Shown here: one piece after another, positions 17,145 to 24,880 of the stretch | How positions within the stretch are numbered: position 1 is the stretch's first letter | How the letters are laid out: each line of letters opens with the position of its first letter | Origin: Erythrobacter litoralis HTCC2594 | GTDB lineage: Bacteria; Pseudomonadota; Alphaproteobacteria; Sphingomonadales; Sphingomonadaceae | Assembly: GCF_000013005.1 (NCBI RefSeq) | Contig: NC_007722.1 | Span: 625,501-689,500, forward strand | Direction of reading: 5' to 3' | DNA: 64,000 nt | The notes under the pieces: model-generated | What the model saw: the letters and a program-made list of their open reading frames with translations, nothing else | What the model was told of the DNA's origin: nothing | The model's database searches: none | Position numbers and translations under genes: made by a program

Positions 17145-17172
17145 GGGGCCGGTTTCGACCGGCCCCTTTTTT
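17145..17172 (+). terminator. Rho-independent terminator
   Basis: GGGGCCGGT (17145-17153) and ACCGGCCCC (17158-17166) form a perfect 9-bp stem on a TTCG tetraloop, followed by six T. It ends the gene at 16777-17121 and may also stop the converging anti-sigma transcript. Confidence 0.92.
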
Positions 17173-17209
17173 GTGCGTAGGTAATGGAAGAAAAGCGAGC
17201 GCCGTCGCC

Positions 17210-17941
17210 TCAGCGCCAGCCGCGTTCCCTGGCAGCCTCTTCGGCTTCTGCATCGAGTGCACCGCCGAACGACATTTCCTGCGCCGCGGAGAGCAGGTCT
17301 GCCTCGCTCCCGGCCTGGCGAAACTCGGTAGACTGGGCGTCACCGAGACCGAGTTCGCGTTCGATCTTCCAGCCGGTGTCGTCGCGGCAGGCAATGCCGC
17401 CGGTCTCGCCGCTGCGATAGGCGCGGCAGAGCGAACCGTCGCCAGCTTCGAAGCTCAACAGCACCCGCGTTGCCGCGTCGCGCTCCTGCGTCGCGACCAG
17501 TTGCGTGTCGAGCGCCTCGGCCAGTTGCGTATCGGCATAGCCTTCGAGCGCCGGCCCGCTCTGCCATGGCTGGAACACCGCGAGCACGAGCGAAGCGGCG
17601 ATCGCCCCGGTGGCAATCGGCCCCCATGTGCGCATCATCGGCGCAAGACCGCGCTTCTGGCGCTCGGCGGCAAAGCTGACGACTTCCGCGCTGGAACTGT
17701 CGGAGATGCCGTCACCGGCGGTGTCCTTCGCACCGGCGAGCAGGTCGGTCATCTGGCTCGGTACGGTCTGGTCGAGGATCGGCGCGAAATGGGCGCCCAG
17801 TTTGTTTTTGAGCGCGCGATGGGACTCAACTTTCGCAGCAAGCGTGGGGTCGGCGGCAACAGCCGCTTCGACCTGCGCTTTCGCGTCGCCGGTCAATTCG
17901 CCATCGGCATAGGCCGCGATCTGTTGGTCGGTCACGCTCAT
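17210..17941 (-). CDS. Membrane anti-sigma factor for the adjacent ECF sigma factor
   Basis: A 243-residue protein. The N-terminus (MSVTDQQIAAYADGELTGDA) is the short helical sigma-binding type seen in ChrR/RskA-like anti-sigma factors. A single membrane helix lies near residues 106-125 (WGPIATGAIAASLVLAVFQP), and the C-terminal 115 residues would be periplasmic. The start ATG overlaps the sigma stop codon as ATGA, so translation is coupled. It likely holds the sigma factor inactive until an envelope signal releases it. No zinc-binding HxxxCxxC motif is present. Confidence 0.85.
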   Translation of the reverse strand: MSVTDQQIAAYADGELTGDAKAQVEAAVAADPTLAAKVESHRALKNKLGAHFAPILDQTVPSQMTDLLAGAKDTAGDGISDSSSAEVVSFAAERQKRGLAPMMRTWGPIATGAIAASLVLAVFQPWQSGPALEGYADTQLAEALDTQLVATQERDAATRVLLSFEAGDGSLCRAYRSGETGGIACRDDTGWKIERELGLGDAQSTEFRQAGSEADLLSAAQEMSFGGALDAEAEEAARERGWR

Positions 17942-18426
17942 GCCGCGTCCTCCAGCAGGGTGAGCAAGGCGTCGCGCCCGCGGACCAGCCGCGAGTTGAG
18001 CGTGCCGACGGGACAACCGACGATTTCGGCAGCCTCTTTGTAGGCATAGCCTTCAACCATCACGAGCAGCACGGCTTCGCGCTGGTCTTCGGGCAATTGC
18101 TGCATCGCGCGGTCTACGTTGGACAGCTCGACGACAGATTCCTGTGCGCCGTCGGAGCCGACCAACAGGCCGGCCTCCGCGTCCACGAAGGTCTGGGCGC
18201 GGCGCGCGCCGCTGCGTTTCTCGTCGACAAAGATATTGCGCATGATCCGGTACATCCAGCTGTCGAGCCGTGTCCCTTCCTGCCATTGGTCCCGGCGGGT
18301 GAGGGCGCGCTCGAGGGTCATCTGGCACAGGTCGTCGCCGTCGGCAGGAGAGCCGGCAAGCCCGATCGCAAAGCGCCGCAGACGCGGCAGCAATACGAGC
18401 ACCTGCTGTTCGAAGCCTTCAGTCAG
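17938..18426 (-). CDS. ECF (RpoE-type) RNA polymerase sigma factor
   Basis: A sigma-70 group 4 protein of about 163 residues. Region 2 is PRLRRFAIGLAGSPADGDDL then CQMTLERALTR and WMYRIMRNIFVDEKR. Region 4 is MQQLPEDQREAVLLVMVEGY, AYKEAAEIVGCPVGTLNSRL. The start is unclear. The only ATG in frame lies at 18573, upstream of the predicted promoter at 18441-18476. Just after the promoter stands GGAAGG (18440-18435), with in-frame ATT (18429) and CTG (18426); I use CTG. GTG 18402 is a third option. The gene is coupled to the anti-sigma gene and probably drives its own transcription. Confidence 0.85.
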   Translation of the reverse strand: MTEGFEQQVLVLLPRLRRFAIGLAGSPADGDDLCQMTLERALTRRDQWQEGTRLDSWMYRIMRNIFVDEKRSGARRAQTFVDAEAGLLVGSDGAQESVVELSNVDRAMQQLPEDQREAVLLVMVEGYAYKEAAEIVGCPVGTLNSRLVRGRDALLTLLEDAA

Positions 18427-18440
18427 AATCTGTGCCTTCC

Positions 18441-18476
18441 ACGGATTAAACGAGCGGCGCGGTGCGTTTAATCCGT
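18441..18476. promoter_or_regulatory. Palindromic divergent ECF-sigma promoter
   Basis: ACGGATTAAACG (18441-18452) and CGTTTAATCCGT (18465-18476) form a perfect 12-bp inverted repeat around 12 bases. Read either way it gives GGATTAAAC, 13 bases, then CGTTTA, the same layout as the boxes at 16698 and 19774. One element could therefore start both the sigma/anti-sigma operon (minus) and the subtilase gene (plus). Confidence 0.7.
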
Positions 18477-18504
18477 GCTTAAGGCAAAAAATGGAAACGA
18501 GACA

Positions 18505-19755
18505 ATGATGCGCCGAATTCTGCCCACCGCCATGGCCCTGCTCGCCCTCCTGGCCGCTCCGCTTGCTGCGCAAGTGGCGTTGCCGGGGGTGCAGGTGCCA
18601 GATCCAGGCGGCGTACTGGGCGGGGTGACCGACACCGCGCGCGACGCATTGCGCGACGTCGAGGCAAGCGCGCGGCGGGAGGCGGCAGCGCTGCTGAGAG
18701 CGCGCGAACGCGACCTGTCGCGCCTGCTACGCCGCAACCGCGACACGATCGAGCGCGACGCACGGGGCGATCTGGCGCGCCGCGGAGAGCTGCTCGCCAC
18801 CGGTCTCGACATGGCGCTTGTGCCGACACTGAACAAAGCGGGTTTCACGGTGCTGTCGAGCGAGCGGATCGAGGGGCTGGACCTGTCGGTCGTGCGCCTG
18901 GGCGTCCCGCCGGAGCTGCCGCTGGCCGATGCCGAAGCGCTCGCCCGGCGTCTCGCTCCGGGGGCGGATATCAGCGCGGACAATCTGCATTTCCAGTCTG
19001 GCGCGGCGGAGAGTGCGGGCGGTCTCGCTGGCACTGCAGCGCTGCAGGCCGCGTCGTCGATCGGCGTCGATGTCGGTGTGATCGACGGGGCTCCGGGGCC
19101 TTCGGTCCGTGTGCTGCAAACGAAAGGCTTCGCCAAGGGGGCGCCGGTCGCTTCCAATCACGGCTCGGCGGTCGCCTCGCTGCTGAAGAGCGCAGGCGCG
19201 ACGCGCATTCGCGTGGCCGATGTCTATGGGACCGACCCGGCGGGCGGCAATGCCTTGGCGATGGCCAAGGGGCTCGGGTATCTCGTCGCTGCCGGAAGCA
19301 GGGTGATCACGATCAGCCTGGTCGGGCCGCGCAACGCGGTGCTGGAGAAAGCCATCGCGGCGACCCAGCGCAAAGGCGTGGTCGTGGTCGCCGCTGTCGG
19401 CAACGACGGACCCGCCGCACCGCCGGCCTATCCGGCCTCCTATCCCGGCGTGGTGGCGGTGACCGGCGTCGACAAGCACGGTCGCGCGCTGATCGAGGCC
19501 GGGCGCGCGCTGCATCTCGATTATGCTGCCCCGGGGGCCGATGTGTACGGCCTCGACGCGCGGGGCAAGCCGACCAAGCTTCGCGGAACCTCCTTCGCGG
19601 CGCCGCTGGCCGCCGCCCGTCTCGCGGCGGCTCTGCAGGCCGGCGGCAACTGGCGTCGCACACTCGATGCCGAAACGCGCGATCTCGGCAGGAAAGGCCC
19701 CGATCCCGTCTTCGGGCGCGGCCTGCTGTGCGGCGGCTGCGCGCAGAAAAAATGA
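18505..19755 (+). CDS. Secreted S8-family subtilisin-like serine protease
   Basis: A 416-residue exported protease. A signal peptide covers residues 1-22 (ALLALLAAPLAAQ). A charged, possibly coiled-coil segment (45-95) and a region to about 185 replace the usual I9 propeptide. The catalytic triad is Asp194 (VGVIDGAPG), His219 (NHGSAVASLL) and Ser363 (RGTSFAAPLA), with oxyanion Asn300 (AAVGNDGP). The start is MMRR at 18505; GTG 18475 lies inside the promoter. It is divergent from the ECF sigma genes and shares their palindromic promoter. It may degrade or process envelope proteins during stress. Confidence 0.9.
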   Translation: MMRRILPTAMALLALLAAPLAAQVALPGVQVPDPGGVLGGVTDTARDALRDVEASARREAAALLRARERDLSRLLRRNRDTIERDARGDLARRGELLATGLDMALVPTLNKAGFTVLSSERIEGLDLSVVRLGVPPELPLADAEALARRLAPGADISADNLHFQSGAAESAGGLAGTAALQAASSIGVDVGVIDGAPGPSVRVLQTKGFAKGAPVASNHGSAVASLLKSAGATRIRVADVYGTDPAGGNALAMAKGLGYLVAAGSRVITISLVGPRNAVLEKAIAATQRKGVVVVAAVGNDGPAAPPAYPASYPGVVAVTGVDKHGRALIEAGRALHLDYAAPGADVYGLDARGKPTKLRGTSFAAPLAAARLAAALQAGGNWRRTLDAETRDLGRKGPDPVFGRGLLCGGCAQKK

Positions 19756-19770
19756 AAAAAGTGCGCGCAG
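19737..19770 (+). promoter_or_regulatory. Hairpin across the subtilase stop codon
   Basis: CTGCGCGCA (19737-19745) and TGCGCGCAG (19762-19770) pair perfectly over 9 bp, with an A-rich 16-base loop containing the subtilase stop. No T run follows, so it is more likely an RNA 3' end stabiliser or attenuator than a classical terminator. Confidence 0.4.
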
Positions 19771-19773
19771 CAT

Positions 19774-19800
19774 GAATTAAACCGCGCGGCCCATCCGTTT
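19774..19800 (+). promoter_or_regulatory. Predicted ECF-sigma promoter
   Basis: GAATTAAAC (19774-19782), a 13-base spacer and CGTTT (19796-19800) precede the secreted protein gene at 19865. The boxes differ at one position from those at 16698 and 18443 and keep the same spacing. Confidence 0.6.
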
Positions 19801-19864
19801 CCTTCCTGAGCGAGCATGTGAACCACCGGGTTCGGCCTCGCCACGAGACTGAAAGGAAACGAAC

Positions 19865-20728
19865 ATGAAAAAGATCATCCTCACAGCAAGTGCAATCGCC
19901 CTCATCCCTGTTGCCGCCCAGGCCCAGTTGCTTGGCGGCCTCGGCGGCGGTGCTGGCGGATCGATCGGCGGAACCGTCGATAGCACCGTCGGCACTTCGA
20001 TCGGCAGCACCATCGATCGCACCACCCGCACCGTGCGCGGTACGGTCGACGGCTCTGCCTCGACCAGCGGCGACCAGTCGGTCGATGCGCGCAATGGCCG
20101 CGTTTCGACCAATCGCAACGCCAACGGCTCGGTCGTGGCTTCGACCGCCAGCCTTGCCGACCTGCCGGTACCCTCCATGGCTTCGGCCAATGGCAGCGGC
20201 TCGGCCAGCGGGCAGGGCAGCGCCAATGCACAGCTGATCGGCACCGATGCCGTGACCGGCGCAGTCGCACCCGTCGCAGGCCAGGCGCGCAACCTCGCCG
20301 GCAGTGCAGCAGGACGCGCGAGGTCGACAGCACGCGGTGTCGCCAATAGCGCGCCGATGCCGGGCCTCCCCGCGGTCGGTGGCAGCGCCAGTGGTGAAGG
20401 TTCCGCACAGGGCAGCGGTTCGGCTTCGCTGATCGGCTCTCCGCTCGCCGTCGCCGGCAGCGCCGCTTCGGCCGGCCAGGACACCGCCAGCGTCACGCCC
20501 GGCATGCCGGTGATCGCGCCCAACGGCGCCTCGCTCGGCACGGTCCGCCAGGTCGTCGCCGACAGCCGCGGGCAGGTGCAGGAGGTCGTCGTCCAGCAGG
20601 GCCGCGTCACCCGCACGCTCCCGGCCGGCATGTTCAGCGCCAGCGGCAACGCATTGGTCGCCGGCAGCGCCGAAGGCCAGGCCTCGAGCGGCGAACGCGC
20701 TCCGGCCGAAGGCGGCGAAGCCAACTAA
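19865..20728 (+). CDS. Secreted Gly/Ser/Ala-rich protein, predicted ECF regulon member
   Basis: A 287-residue low-complexity protein. Residues 1-20 are a signal peptide (MKKIILTASAIALIPVAAQA). The body is rich in Gly, Ser, Ala, Thr and Asn (GSGSASGQGSANAQLIGTDA). Near the C-terminus GMPVIAPNGASLGTVRQVVA and GQVQEVVVQQGRVTRTLPAG resemble a PRC-barrel-like beta unit. A strong ribosome-binding site (GAAAGGAAACG) precedes the ATG, and the ECF promoter motif at 19774 lies 65 bases upstream. Probably a periplasmic or surface structural protein; the function is unknown. Confidence 0.75.
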   Translation: MKKIILTASAIALIPVAAQAQLLGGLGGGAGGSIGGTVDSTVGTSIGSTIDRTTRTVRGTVDGSASTSGDQSVDARNGRVSTNRNANGSVVASTASLADLPVPSMASANGSGSASGQGSANAQLIGTDAVTGAVAPVAGQARNLAGSAAGRARSTARGVANSAPMPGLPAVGGSASGEGSAQGSGSASLIGSPLAVAGSAASAGQDTASVTPGMPVIAPNGASLGTVRQVVADSRGQVQEVVVQQGRVTRTLPAGMFSASGNALVAGSAEGQASSGERAPAEGGEAN

Positions 20729-20786
20729 GGCTCAAGCAGGTCTCCCGAGCGTGTCGCCACCCTCCCTGTCGACACGCACACCCCGC

Positions 20787-20815
20787 GAGGCGGGCACCCA
20801 TCCGGTGCCCGCCTC
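20787..20815 (+). terminator. Hairpin terminator after the Gly/Ser-rich protein gene
   Basis: GAGGCGGGCACC (20787-20798) and GGTGCCCGCCTC (20804-20815) form a perfect 12-bp stem with a CATCC loop. The trailing sequence is only weakly T-rich. It lies 59 bases past the stop codon. Confidence 0.6.
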
Positions 20816-20927
20816 CACCTGTTGATGGGGCGGTGAGTTTAAGTTTCATGCTGGGATGGTCCCAAGCTTGCCTCTGCGGAAGGGCACCAGCGGAAGTCCC
20901 TCAGGACGTTTGCAAGCCATGAAAATC

Positions 20928-21004
20928 TGGTCGGGGAGACTGGATTCGAACCAGCGACCCCCTGTACCCAAAACAGGTGCGCTACCAGGCTGCGCCACTC
21001 CCCG
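20928..21004 (-). tRNA. tRNA-Pro (anticodon TGG)
   Basis: The minus strand folds as a 77-base tRNA with encoded CCA. The acceptor stem is CGGGGAG/CTCCCCG and the D-loop contains GCGCAGCCTGGTAGCGC. The anticodon loop TTTGGGT gives TGG, and the T-arm has GGTTCGAATCC. All arms pair. Confidence 0.95.
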
Positions 21005-21029
21005 ACCGATTTTCATACGGGACCCGTTC

Positions 21030-21106
21030 TGGTGGGCCCGGCAGGACTCGAACCCGCGACCTAGCCGTTATGAGCGGCCAGCTCTAACCAACTGAGCTAC
21101 AGGCCC
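21030..21106 (-). tRNA. tRNA with CAT anticodon (Met elongator or Ile2)
   Basis: The minus strand folds as a 77-base tRNA with encoded CCA, acceptor GGGCCTG/CGGGCCC, and anticodon loop CTCATAA. CAT serves methionine, or isoleucine after lysidine modification. The C4-G69 and C5-G68 pairs resemble TilS determinants of Ile2, which favours tRNA-Ile(CAT), but this is not decisive. It is not the initiator type, because its first base pair is G-C. It lies 25 bases upstream of tRNA-Pro on the same strand. Confidence 0.9.
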
Positions 21107-21182
21107 ACGCTGAACGGATGTCCCGGATCGCGCCGCTAGCTTGCGCAGGCGCAAAGGGCAAGCCGAATGCGCAACCGAACGC

Positions 21183-22169
21183 TTAGGCGTGCACGTTTTT
21201 GATGATCTCCGCGACGGTCGTGGGCCGAACGCCGCGCTGGCCGAGATACCCGCAGACCTGGCGAAACCAGTCGTATAGCGCATCGACATCGGCGTCGTTC
21301 TTTACATAGGGCGTGTAGCCGGGCGCGAGCGAGGGGCTGTGGAACGACAGCACGATGATCGGCAGGCCGTCGTCGACGGCGATGTCGACCCCGCGCAGCG
21401 CCTCTTCCACCGACACGCCTTCGGGCGTGAGCGCGATCCGCTCGAGCAGCGAGAGCTTCGATAGCAAGCCCGCCATCGGTTCGATTTTCGTCGCCAGCGG
21501 ATAGAGCCTGTCGGCAGAACGTCGCAGCAAGCCCCAGAAAACAGACGTCACCGGCAATTCGAGCAGCTTGTGGTCTTCGCCGACCCACCATGGCTTGAGC
21601 GGATGAAGGCCGTAATCGGGACCCGCTCCCTTCGCATAATTGAATTTGGAACGGACCGAGGTGTCGATCGCGATCCCGGCCTGCGCGAGCATTTTTGCGG
21701 TCGAAGGTCCGGTGCCATACCGCCCGGCGCGATAAATCTGCGGGACTACGTTGAAGTTTGCCTCGATCGCGTCGCGCAGATTCAGGAATTTCTCACGCTC
21801 GAGATCCGGCGGCAGGTTGCCGGCATAGCTGTTGTAGGCGTTGACCTCTTCCTCGAACGGCGGATTGACCCAGGGGTGAAGCTGGATGCCGACTTCCGCG
21901 GTCCCGCGCGCGCAGGCACCGCCGATGATTTCTTGTGCCAGTTCTGATTGTGCAATGGGCCAGTCGACGAGATAGACCGGCGAAATACCCAGATTCTCGC
22001 AGAATTCCTGGAAGCGGGCGATGTGGCGCACATGATCGAGACCGTGCCTGGTGGCGCTGAATTCACTTTCCCAGTCGAACTCTTCCTCCGTATCGACCGT
22101 CAACAGGTAGCGCGGCGCGAAGCCCGGCTCGAATGCGGCGAAATTCCCGATTGGCGGCAGGCGTTGCAT
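21183..22169 (-). CDS. WalW-like polysaccharide deacetylase (CE4 superfamily)
   Basis: A 328-residue NodB-fold protein. The catalytic/metal strand is YLLTVDTEEEFDW (Asp), and the metal His may come from GIQLHPWVNPP. PIIVLSFHSPSLAPGYTPYV carries the C-terminal His motif. It has no signal peptide. The pattern matches the WalW group, named from lipopolysaccharide loci, so it may deacetylate a nucleotide- or lipid-linked sugar in envelope glycan synthesis. It follows the histidine-kinase-like gene by 27 bases in one likely operon. Confidence 0.85.
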   Translation of the reverse strand: MQRLPPIGNFAAFEPGFAPRYLLTVDTEEEFDWESEFSATRHGLDHVRHIARFQEFCENLGISPVYLVDWPIAQSELAQEIIGGACARGTAEVGIQLHPWVNPPFEEEVNAYNSYAGNLPPDLEREKFLNLRDAIEANFNVVPQIYRAGRYGTGPSTAKMLAQAGIAIDTSVRSKFNYAKGAGPDYGLHPLKPWWVGEDHKLLELPVTSVFWGLLRRSADRLYPLATKIEPMAGLLSKLSLLERIALTPEGVSVEEALRGVDIAVDDGLPIIVLSFHSPSLAPGYTPYVKNDADVDALYDWFRQVCGYLGQRGVRPTTVAEIIKNVHA

Positions 22170-22196
22170 GGCCTGAGCTTTCCTTAAAGCGCCGCG

Positions 22197-23978
22197 TCAG
22201 GATGCTTCCGGTTGCGCGGCTCCATACGACCCGGTTTCGGGGCTAGGTTCGGCCTCGGCCACGGTCAAGGCTGGCAGGGTGAGGACCAGCCGGTCATCCA
22301 CTCTTGCGAGCGATCCGCCCGCCGAACGGGCTTCGGCGCGGGCGAGCCGCAAGGCAAAGCCGCTGCCGAACGCTCCCGCGCTGAGACGACCGGCACTCGC
22401 CTGTTTGCGCGCCTCTGCGGCAAAGATGTCGTCTTTCCCGGCGAGCGCCTTGGGCAAGTGGCAATCGAGCGTGAGCTGGTCGTCGCGTTGGGTAAGCGCG
22501 ACCTGCGCCTCTTCGCCGGGGGCAAGACTGGCAGCGAGCGCGGCCAGAAGGCGCCAGCTCATCGCCTCGGCCTCAGCGGTATCGATGGCGATGCGGCACC
22601 CGGTGGCGATGGCAGGTTTCAAGCCAGCATTGCGCGTGGCGAGAATCTCGCCGAGCTGCGCGATCTGTCCTGCGACGATGGTCGAGAGATCGGCATCGCC
22701 GACCTCGATCTCGCGCGCACCGGCCTCCAGCTTGGCCAATCGGTCGAGCTCGTCGAATCCGGCAAGGATGCGCGCGGCGTCGCCTGCAATCGTGGCGGCG
22801 AGCGCGCGGTATTCGTTGGGGGTGGGGCCGAAGAGCTGCTGCTGGATGACTTCGGCAAAGCCCTGGATGGCGTTCACCGGCGTGCGAAGCTCGTGGAGCA
22901 ATTGGCGAATGCGGTCGCTTTCCTCGGCCTCGGGATCGGGCTGGTTGGGCTCCGCCCGCCGCAGCCTTCCGGCGTAACCGGTGAAACGCCCCCCGATTGG
23001 ATCGAAGCGCGGTGCAGCATCGAGATACCATTCGCCGGCAATCGCGGGCGCGCCGTCGAGCGAGATCGGTACGGTCGACAGGAGCGCATGGCGCCGCATC
23101 GCGATCCGGTCGGCATCGCACAGCACGTCGGGCAATTTGAGGTAACGCAGCATGGCCGAGACATCGTTGTCCGCCCAGTCGATCCGGCCTTCACCGTCGG
23201 TGGTGAAGGTGACGCTGTCTTCGAGCGGCGCGCGCTCGGCGTCCTGCAGCTCGACGAATGGCAAGGGTGGATCGAGCTGGCTCGGACTGGCCTCCTCCAG
23301 CCTGGCCTTGGCCTCGTTGCGGTTTTTCTGGAACGCTTCGATCCGTTCGACCAAAGCGGCGATGGGGGTAGGCTCGTCCGCCCGCTGTACCGATTCCGGC
23401 CGGTCGGCATCCTGATCGGGGCCGGCATCGTTGGCGGGGACTGGCGTTGCAGGCTCCTTAACCTCGGGGAAATCTTCTGTCAGTTCGTCTTCGTCGACCG
23501 CGTCTTCGTTCGACAATACCAGCGGCTCGCTCTGTTGCGGCAGCGGCAGCGCACGGTCGCGGATGCCCAGGCGATCGAGAATGCGCTCGGCCCTTGCGGG
23601 CAAGTCGCGCCGCAAGCGCAGGAATCCCCGCGCGCGCACCGGCAGGCGGGGGATCAGCGCTTCCCAATCGTCCTCGTCCAGTTGCGCGCGCTGTAGGGCC
23701 GCCGCAGCCACGGCAGGCTCGTCCTCGGCGAAATGCGCGGCCAGCTCGGCATTTTCGAAGCGCCACGAAGGCTCGGCGATCATACGCGCCCGATCCGCAG
23801 CCGGGATGGTCTCCCCCAGCGCGCCCAGCCTCAACCAGGCAGCCGCCAGCAGCTTCTCGTCGCGACCGTGTCGCGCGCGCCCGAGCAGATCGAGCAACTG
23901 ACGGAACTGCGTCCGCGCCGCGCGTTCGCCGCTTGCGCGGTGGCGCAATACTGTGGCGAGGCGATCGTCGAAATGCAT
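22197..23978 (-). CDS. Histidine kinase with intact H-box but degenerate ATP-binding domain
   Basis: A 593-residue soluble protein. The first 270 residues are helical and acidic without a known sensor. A PAS-like part (residues about 285-340) follows, then a dimerisation domain with His362 in LLHELRTPVNAIQGF. The expected Asn of the N-box is missing (EAMSWRLLAALAASL instead). The G1 DxGxG box is not seen, and only a G2-like GAFGSGFALRLA remains. It may therefore be a phospho-accepting pseudokinase or phosphatase rather than an ATP-using kinase. Start is ATG 23978. It is the first gene of a two-gene operon with the WalW-like deacetylase. Confidence 0.8.
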   Translation of the reverse strand: MHFDDRLATVLRHRASGERAARTQFRQLLDLLGRARHGRDEKLLAAAWLRLGALGETIPAADRARMIAEPSWRFENAELAAHFAEDEPAVAAAALQRAQLDEDDWEALIPRLPVRARGFLRLRRDLPARAERILDRLGIRDRALPLPQQSEPLVLSNEDAVDEDELTEDFPEVKEPATPVPANDAGPDQDADRPESVQRADEPTPIAALVERIEAFQKNRNEAKARLEEASPSQLDPPLPFVELQDAERAPLEDSVTFTTDGEGRIDWADNDVSAMLRYLKLPDVLCDADRIAMRRHALLSTVPISLDGAPAIAGEWYLDAAPRFDPIGGRFTGYAGRLRRAEPNQPDPEAEESDRIRQLLHELRTPVNAIQGFAEVIQQQLFGPTPNEYRALAATIAGDAARILAGFDELDRLAKLEAGAREIEVGDADLSTIVAGQIAQLGEILATRNAGLKPAIATGCRIAIDTAEAEAMSWRLLAALAASLAPGEEAQVALTQRDDQLTLDCHLPKALAGKDDIFAAEARKQASAGRLSAGAFGSGFALRLARAEARSAGGSLARVDDRLVLTLPALTVAEAEPSPETGSYGAAQPEAS

Positions 23979-24197
23979 GGGTGCGCGGGCGCTCCAGGGG
24001 AATCGTGTGCAGCCGCACAATGCGGCAGCTGGCGCTGCACTAACAGTTTACGAGAGGTTAAGTGCCACAGCTTCGTGACGCGTTGCAAAGCGGGACAATT
24101 GCTGTCATGGACAATAATATTAGCCAGAACAGGTGCAGCCCTCTGTAATCGTTTCGCAATCGTGCGAGAGAGGGTGCAGACAAGGGGAACCGCGCAG

Positions 24198-24662
24198 ATG
24201 GCCAATCTCGACGAAATCGACCGCCGATTGCTCGCAGAACTGCAGTCCGAAGGTCGCATCACCAACGTCGAGCTTGCCCAACGTGTCGGTCTCACCGCGC
24301 CGCCGTGTCTGCGCCGTGTCCGCGCGCTGGAGGAATCGGGGGTCATCCGTGGCTATCATGCCGAGCTGGAGCCTTCGAAGCTCGGTTTCGCGATCACCGT
24401 TTTCGCCATGGTCAGCCTCAAGAGCCAAGCCGAGGACGCGCTGCGCGAATTCGAAGAGCACATGCGCGACCTGCCCGAAGTGCGCGAAGTGCACATGCTC
24501 AATGGCGAGATCGATTTCATCCTCAAGATCGTCAGCGAAGACCTGCAGAGCTTCCAGGAATTCCTGACCAGCAAGCTGACGCCCGCACCCAATGTGGCGA
24601 GCGTGAAGACCAGCCTGACGATCCGCACCGCCAAGCATGAACCGGGCGTGCCGCTGGGGTGA
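24198..24662 (+). CDS. Lrp/AsnC-family transcriptional regulator
   Basis: A 154-residue regulator. The N-terminal winged helix (LDEIDRRLLAELQSEGRITN, VELAQRVGLTAPPCLRRVRA) is the AsnC type, and the C-terminal RAM domain (FAITVFAMVSLKSQAEDALR, VREVHMLNGEIDFILKIV) would bind an amino acid and form octamers. TAPPCLRRVRALEESGVIRG is a hallmark. Start ATG 24198 is the family start; the open frame upstream overlaps the divergent kinase gene. Target genes are not evident; the 219-base divergent region may carry its own operator. Confidence 0.92.
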   Translation: MANLDEIDRRLLAELQSEGRITNVELAQRVGLTAPPCLRRVRALEESGVIRGYHAELEPSKLGFAITVFAMVSLKSQAEDALREFEEHMRDLPEVREVHMLNGEIDFILKIVSEDLQSFQEFLTSKLTPAPNVASVKTSLTIRTAKHEPGVPLG

Positions 24663-24675
24663 GTGACGGTTTCAT

Positions 24676-24879
24676 ATGACAAAAAGTAATATTGTCCATA
24701 ATGAGCAGACTAAGCTGGTCGCAAGCATCGTACAAACGCTTGCCACAGCCTTGTTCATCGGTGCGGCAGGGATCTATTGGACTGAGGGCTGGGTGGAAAA
24801 TGTGCTCTGGTTCAGCTTGGGTTCTGTGGTGATGTGGATTATATCCTATGCCATGTTGTTAATGCTGCGAGGATCCTGA
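24676..24879 (+). CDS. Small two-helix membrane protein, low-GC pair gene 1
   Basis: A 67-residue protein with two hydrophobic helices (LVASIVQTLATALFIGAAGI and VLWFSLGSVVMWIISYAMLL). It starts 13 bases after the Lrp-type gene, and its stop is separated by one base from the start of the next gene. Codon use and GC (about 50%) differ from neighbours. No family is recognised. The two genes look like a small imported operon encoding membrane partners. Confidence 0.65.
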   Translation: MTKSNIVHNEQTKLVASIVQTLATALFIGAAGIYWTEGWVENVLWFSLGSVVMWIISYAMLLMLRGS

Positions 24880-24880
24880 C

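Noticed and set aside
18475..18504. GTG start for the subtilase
   Set aside because: It overlaps the predicted promoter element and would precede the transcription start; MMRR at 18505 begins a clear signal peptide.
20787..20815. Integration site at the tRNA pair
   Set aside because: No integrase gene, no repeated tRNA 3' end and no change in composition next to the tRNAs.
20856..21095. 79-codon open frame covering the tRNA genes
   Set aside because: It runs through two well-folded tRNAs on the opposite strand and has the spurious 'RLDSNQRPPVP' sequence known from tRNA antisense frames.
22212..23696. 494-codon open frame on the plus strand across the histidine kinase
   Set aside because: No motif, no ribosome-binding site; shadow of the kinase gene.
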